Of a stretch of 64,000 nt of DNA, positions 61,606-64,000 are shown one piece after another (the stretch's first letter is position 1; every line of letters starts with the position of its first letter). Position numbers and translations under genes: made by a program. Location: NCBI GenBank assembly GCA_937951485.1, contig CALEDJ010000018.1, positions 1 to 64,000 of the forward strand. The letters are read 5' to 3'. Source of the stretch: an uncultured bacterium (GTDB lineage Bacteria > Hydrogenedentota > Hydrogenedentia > Hydrogenedentales > CAILVY01). Under the pieces are notes generated by a model that was not told the origin of the DNA, did no database searches, and was given only the letters and a program-made list of their open reading frames with translations.

Positions 61606-61905
61606 GTGCTCACAGAAGACGCCATATCGCCACATGACGCGATTTTCTGGGAAATGAACGACCCGACGGCGGTGCGCCGCGGCCAATGGAAACTGGTCAT
61701 CAACGGGCAACTGGTGGAAGGCGTGCCGCCGGAGGATGCGGTGCATCTCGCCGACCTGGGTAGCGCCGAGGGTGAGTGGCGCAATCTTCGCGATGCGCAC
61801 CCCGATATCGTCCGCGAATTGCAGGCAATGGCCGAGGCGTGGCGCGCGGCCATCGAAACGCGCTTGAAAGAAGAATGGCAACCGCGTATCCGGGAACTGG
61901 CGTAG

Positions 61906-62361
61906 AGAGAACGCGGAATGCGGAATGGGGGAAAGCATAAAGGGTGATAGCGGCGGGGGATGTGAAAGACAAAACAGTGCGCCACGACAATCCATGTCAC
62001 TCCGCTGAAGCATTACTGAATTATCGCCTTTTTGGCGTACGCAAGCCGTGCTTGTGCTTCCTCTTTCGCAGCACCGCAATCTTCAGGTTAACAGATAACC
62101 TTAACGCGCGCGCTGCCTGGAACCCAATCTGCGTCATTGCGAGTGAAACGAAGCATTTCAAAACAACGGCGGCCTCATGATGTCCGAGATTGTTTCGTTG
62201 CGCTCGAAAGGACAATGCCGTACCCGGAATGACTCTGTGTAATCAGTTGAGATGCAGGTATTTCCGGGTGTGCGAACTGCAGAGTGTTTTTTCGATGCTC
62301 CGGGTTGTGGGCGAAGGCCATGTTGGGGTATTGTTGGGAATCACCATGTGGGCGTGAACGC
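61906..62361. other. Intergenic region upstream of hemW
   Basis: About 455 bases. It begins with a GCGGAATGCGGAATG microrepeat (about 61911-61925) like that near 10500, then unremarkable sequence, then the dispersed palindromic repeat listed next. No gene seen. Confidence 0.5.
62133..62233. repeat. Dispersed palindromic GTCATTGCGAG-type repeat
   Basis: Starts GTCATTGCGAGTGAAACGAA and ends CCCGGAATGAC, with inverted ends GTCATT/AATGAC and an internal inverted pair GAAACGAAGC/TTGTTTCGTTGC. This repeat type is common between genes in many bacteria and metagenomes. Confidence 0.7.
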
Positions 62362-63717
62362 ATGATCGCTATCTATGTGCACATTCCTTTCTGCCGCACG
62401 CGATGCCCCTACTGTGATTTCGTGAGCGAGGCCGTCTCGGGCGATCCGCCGCGGAACTATGTTGACGCGATTATCCGAGAGATAAATGAATTCTCCGTTA
62501 TCGCCCGCGGCCGAATAACAAACACGCAATCCGACCAAGCGCCCAGCGCTTCTCATTCCCGCCCCTCTTCCCGCCATTCCCGCGCAAATGGGAATCCATA
62601 TCCCTGTTCCTCCCGTCGCTTCCGCTCCCATGCCCGTTGCGGCCGGCCCCCCGACCGCCCTGGGGCGCCGACCGAAGGTCTCCAATTTTCCCGGCAGCGA
62701 AGGGGTGCAGAACCCGGCACGCTGAAGCGTGAACAACATACTTGGTGCGGGAATGAGGGGATTGTCGCAGGCGCGGGTGGGGTTCGCAGTGTCTTCTTTG
62801 GCGGCGGCACGCCGTCGCTGTTGGCGCCATCGGCGCTGCAACGCATTCTCGATGCCATCCGCAATCACATTGGCCTGAGGCCGGGCGCCGAAATTACGCT
62901 GGAGGCCAACCCCGACGATGTGACGCCGGGCCTGGCGGATGCCTGGCGGGACATGGGCATCAACCGCGTAAGCCTGGGCGTGCAGCATTTTGATGATCGC
63001 GTGCTGCGCTATCTGGGCCGTCGTCACGATGGGGACACGGCGCGGCGCGCCTGCGCCATCATCGCCGAACGATTCGTCAACTGGAATTTGGACCTTATCT
63101 TTGGCGTGCCGCCGCTCGAGGCCTGGGACGAAACCCTCGCCGCGTGCGCGGCCATCGCGCCGCCGCATATCGCCGCCTACGGGCTGACCTACGAGCCGGG
63201 CACGCCCTTTGAGCGCCGTGCGGGCGATGCCGTCGGTGAAGAAACGTGGCTTGATCTCTATCAGCGGGCGGAGGCCGCGTTCGCCGGCTACGATCATTAC
63301 GAAATTTCCAACTATGCCCGGCCGGGTTTCCAATGCGCGCACAATCTGGTCTATTGGCGCAACGAGGAGTACGTCGGATTCGGCACGGGCGCATACTCAT
63401 TTCTCGATGGGGTCCGCGCCCGCAATCATCCCGAAACGGCGCAATATCTGGCGCGACCAGGGGAAAAAGCGGAATCGCTGCGTCTGAGTGAACGCGAAAT
63501 CCGCATCGAGACGCTGATTCAACACTTCCGCCTGCGGGCGGGGGTGTCCAAGACGTACTACCGGAGTCGCTTTGGCTGCGATGTGCGGGGGGATTTCGGC
63601 CCTCAATGCGATGCCCTGATTCGTCGTGGATTGTTGGAGGAAGATGCCGAATCCATTCGCCCCACCGCGATGGGGTTCCCGCTCAACAATGAAATCGGCC
63701 TTGCCCTTGTGGAGTGA
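62362..63717 (+). CDS. hemW: HemW/HemN-like radical SAM protein with in-frame repeat insertion
   Basis: A 451-residue radical SAM protein. The cluster motif is CRTRCPYCDF near residue 11. FFGGGTPSLL, ANPDD, SLGVQHFDD, GRRH and the C-terminal HemN-type domain follow the HemW order. HemW is thought to insert or carry heme rather than oxidise coproporphyrinogen. About 90 residues (roughly 50-140, from ARGRITNTQ to AGAGG) interrupt the family alignment between EINEFS and VRSVFFGGG. They are low complexity (Ser/Arg/Pro-rich) and derive from a DNA repeat. ATG 62362 gives MIAIYVHIPFC, the normal N-terminus. Confidence 0.88.
   Translation: MIAIYVHIPFCRTRCPYCDFVSEAVSGDPPRNYVDAIIREINEFSVIARGRITNTQSDQAPSASHSRPSSRHSRANGNPYPCSSRRFRSHARCGRPPDRPGAPTEGLQFSRQRRGAEPGTLKREQHTWCGNEGIVAGAGGVRSVFFGGGTPSLLAPSALQRILDAIRNHIGLRPGAEITLEANPDDVTPGLADAWRDMGINRVSLGVQHFDDRVLRYLGRRHDGDTARRACAIIAERFVNWNLDLIFGVPPLEAWDETLAACAAIAPPHIAAYGLTYEPGTPFERRAGDAVGEETWLDLYQRAEAAFAGYDHYEISNYARPGFQCAHNLVYWRNEEYVGFGTGAYSFLDGVRARNHPETAQYLARPGEKAESLRLSEREIRIETLIQHFRLRAGVSKTYYRSRFGCDVRGDFGPQCDALIRRGLLEEDAESIRPTAMGFPLNNEIGLALVE
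62553..62756 (+). repeat. Palindromic repeat inserted within hemW
   Basis: TCATTCCCGC (62553-62562) and GCGGGAATGA (62747-62756) are 10-bp perfect inverted ends. Inside is CATTCCCGCGCAAATGGGAA, the widespread intergenic repeat that translates as HSRANGNP. The insertion keeps the hemW frame open, as Rickettsia palindromic elements do in their host genes. Confidence 0.7.
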
Positions 63718-63725
63718 AACATAAT

Positions 63726-63759
63726 CGGACCGATCAGCCGGATCAGACCGATCGGTCCG
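63726..63759. terminator. Inverted repeat between convergent genes
   Basis: CGGACCGATC (63726-63735) and GATCGGTCCG (63750-63759) form a 10-bp perfect stem between the hemW stop and the convergent isomerase stop. There is no T-run, so it is a possible bidirectional terminator or another GGACCGAT-type repeat. Confidence 0.4.
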
Positions 63760-63786
63760 CTGCCATTGCGCCGCAGGATGAATTGC

Positions 63787-64000
63787 TCAGCAGAACTGTT
63801 CCAGGTACCATGCGCCGCGCATGAAGCCTTCCTCGCGGGTCTGCGTGCTGTCTTCGTGTTCGATACTCAGCACGCCGTCGTAGCCGTTGGCGCGCAGATG
63901 GCTCACGTATTCACCCCAGTTGATGTTGCCGAATCCGGGGATGACATAGCGCCACCAGCCATTCGCGTAAATGCCCATGCGGGCGCGCCTGGCCTTGTCC
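63787..64000 (-). CDS. Sugar phosphate isomerase/epimerase family protein, C-terminal part
   Basis: The last 70 residues of a protein whose start lies outside the window; the frame is open to the edge. GWWRYVIPGFGNINWGEYVS then LRANGYDGVLSIEHEDS is the C-terminal signature of AP-endonuclease-2-like (xylose isomerase-type) sugar epimerases, with the metal-ligand Glu in SIEHED. Members interconvert keto sugars or inositol derivatives, fitting the Gfo/Idh oxidoreductase and hydrolases nearby. Confidence 0.8.
   Translation of the reverse strand, partial: DKARRARMGIYANGWWRYVIPGFGNINWGEYVSHLRANGYDGVLSIEHEDSTQTREEGFMRGAWYLEQFC

Larger units (their letters stand above)
61008..61905 (+). pseudogene. 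Deleted sulfatase gene split by MITE copy 2
   Basis: Codons 1-36 (61008-61115) read a Tat signal (STRREFMRRAAASAGG) joined directly to DPAAYPLDGGDLMSVLT, a segment normally near the C-terminus of sulfatases. The active-site region is missing, so about 350 codons were deleted. The MITE follows. From 61606 the same frame resumes as VLTEDAISPHDAIFWEMNDP... and ends at TAG 61903-61905 with a normal sulfatase tail. Removing the element and one 9-bp duplicate restores LMSVLTEDAISPHD in frame. Confidence 0.85.

Overview
This is a high-GC (roughly 60-65%) bacterial chromosome window. It carries a Gram-negative envelope (OmpH/Skp, LpxD, a fused LpxC-FabZ, two outer-membrane porins) and strictly anaerobic features: a B12-dependent class II ribonucleotide reductase, FAD-dependent ThyX, and a hydrogenase/heterodisulfide-reductase operon. 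It also has many secreted glycan-degrading proteins (GH98-like, GH50, GH38, GH10, Tat-exported sulfatases, PIG-L deacetylase). The LpxC-FabZ fusion, the Glu-Gly linker in a PKD lipoprotein, a C25 peptidase and the sulfatases suggest an uncultured PVC/Hydrogenedentota-like bacterium. That placement is an inference.

Layout. 1-2757: 5' part of a secreted C25 (gingipain-like) peptidase. 3343-6583: ompH-lpxD-lpxC/fabZ. 6645-13865: EamA transporter, GH98-like protein, PKD lipoprotein, YkgJ protein. 14108-17662: two paralogous porins; the first has a sigma70-type promoter and a folded leader, the second a consensus sigma54 site. 17757-23214: GT39, a frameshifted membrane gene, a HAD protein, a degraded toxin-antitoxin pair, ilvD. 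23481-24427: a second toxin-antitoxin pair broken by a nonsense codon and a MITE-like element. 24641-27525: ConA-like protein, VWA protein, PIG-L enzyme. 28334-31262: thyX and nrdJ. 31572-37715: GH50, DUF2161, Gfo/Idh, YfhO-like protein. 38820: tRNA-Pro. 39196: orphan histidine kinase. 50024 down to 40662 (minus strand): eight-gene Hdr-Nuo-Mvh operon. 50893-57537: sulfatase, CPBP-like protein, GH38. 57811-58250: a probable structured non-coding RNA with its own promoter and terminator. 58252-60846: frameshifted GH10 and a GT4. 61008-61905: sulfatase remnant split by a second MITE copy. 62362-63717: hemW carrying an in-frame repeat insertion. The window ends in a partial sugar isomerase.

The strongest candidate for an undescribed system is the Hdr-Nuo-Mvh operon. 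HdrA is cut at one point just after its first ferredoxin motif. The N-half is fused to a NuoE domain, the C-half is preceded by a NuoG-type iron-sulfur N-terminus, and a NuoF-type NADH/FMN subunit is encoded between them. Together with HdrB, HdrC and a MvhDGA-type [NiFe] hydrogenase, this predicts one flavin-based bifurcating complex joining H2, ferredoxin, NAD(H) and a disulfide. Other notable signals are the roughly 405-nt RNA, the folded porin leader, and two MITE copies with terminal inverted repeats and 9-bp target duplications, one of which restores a reading frame when removed in silico.
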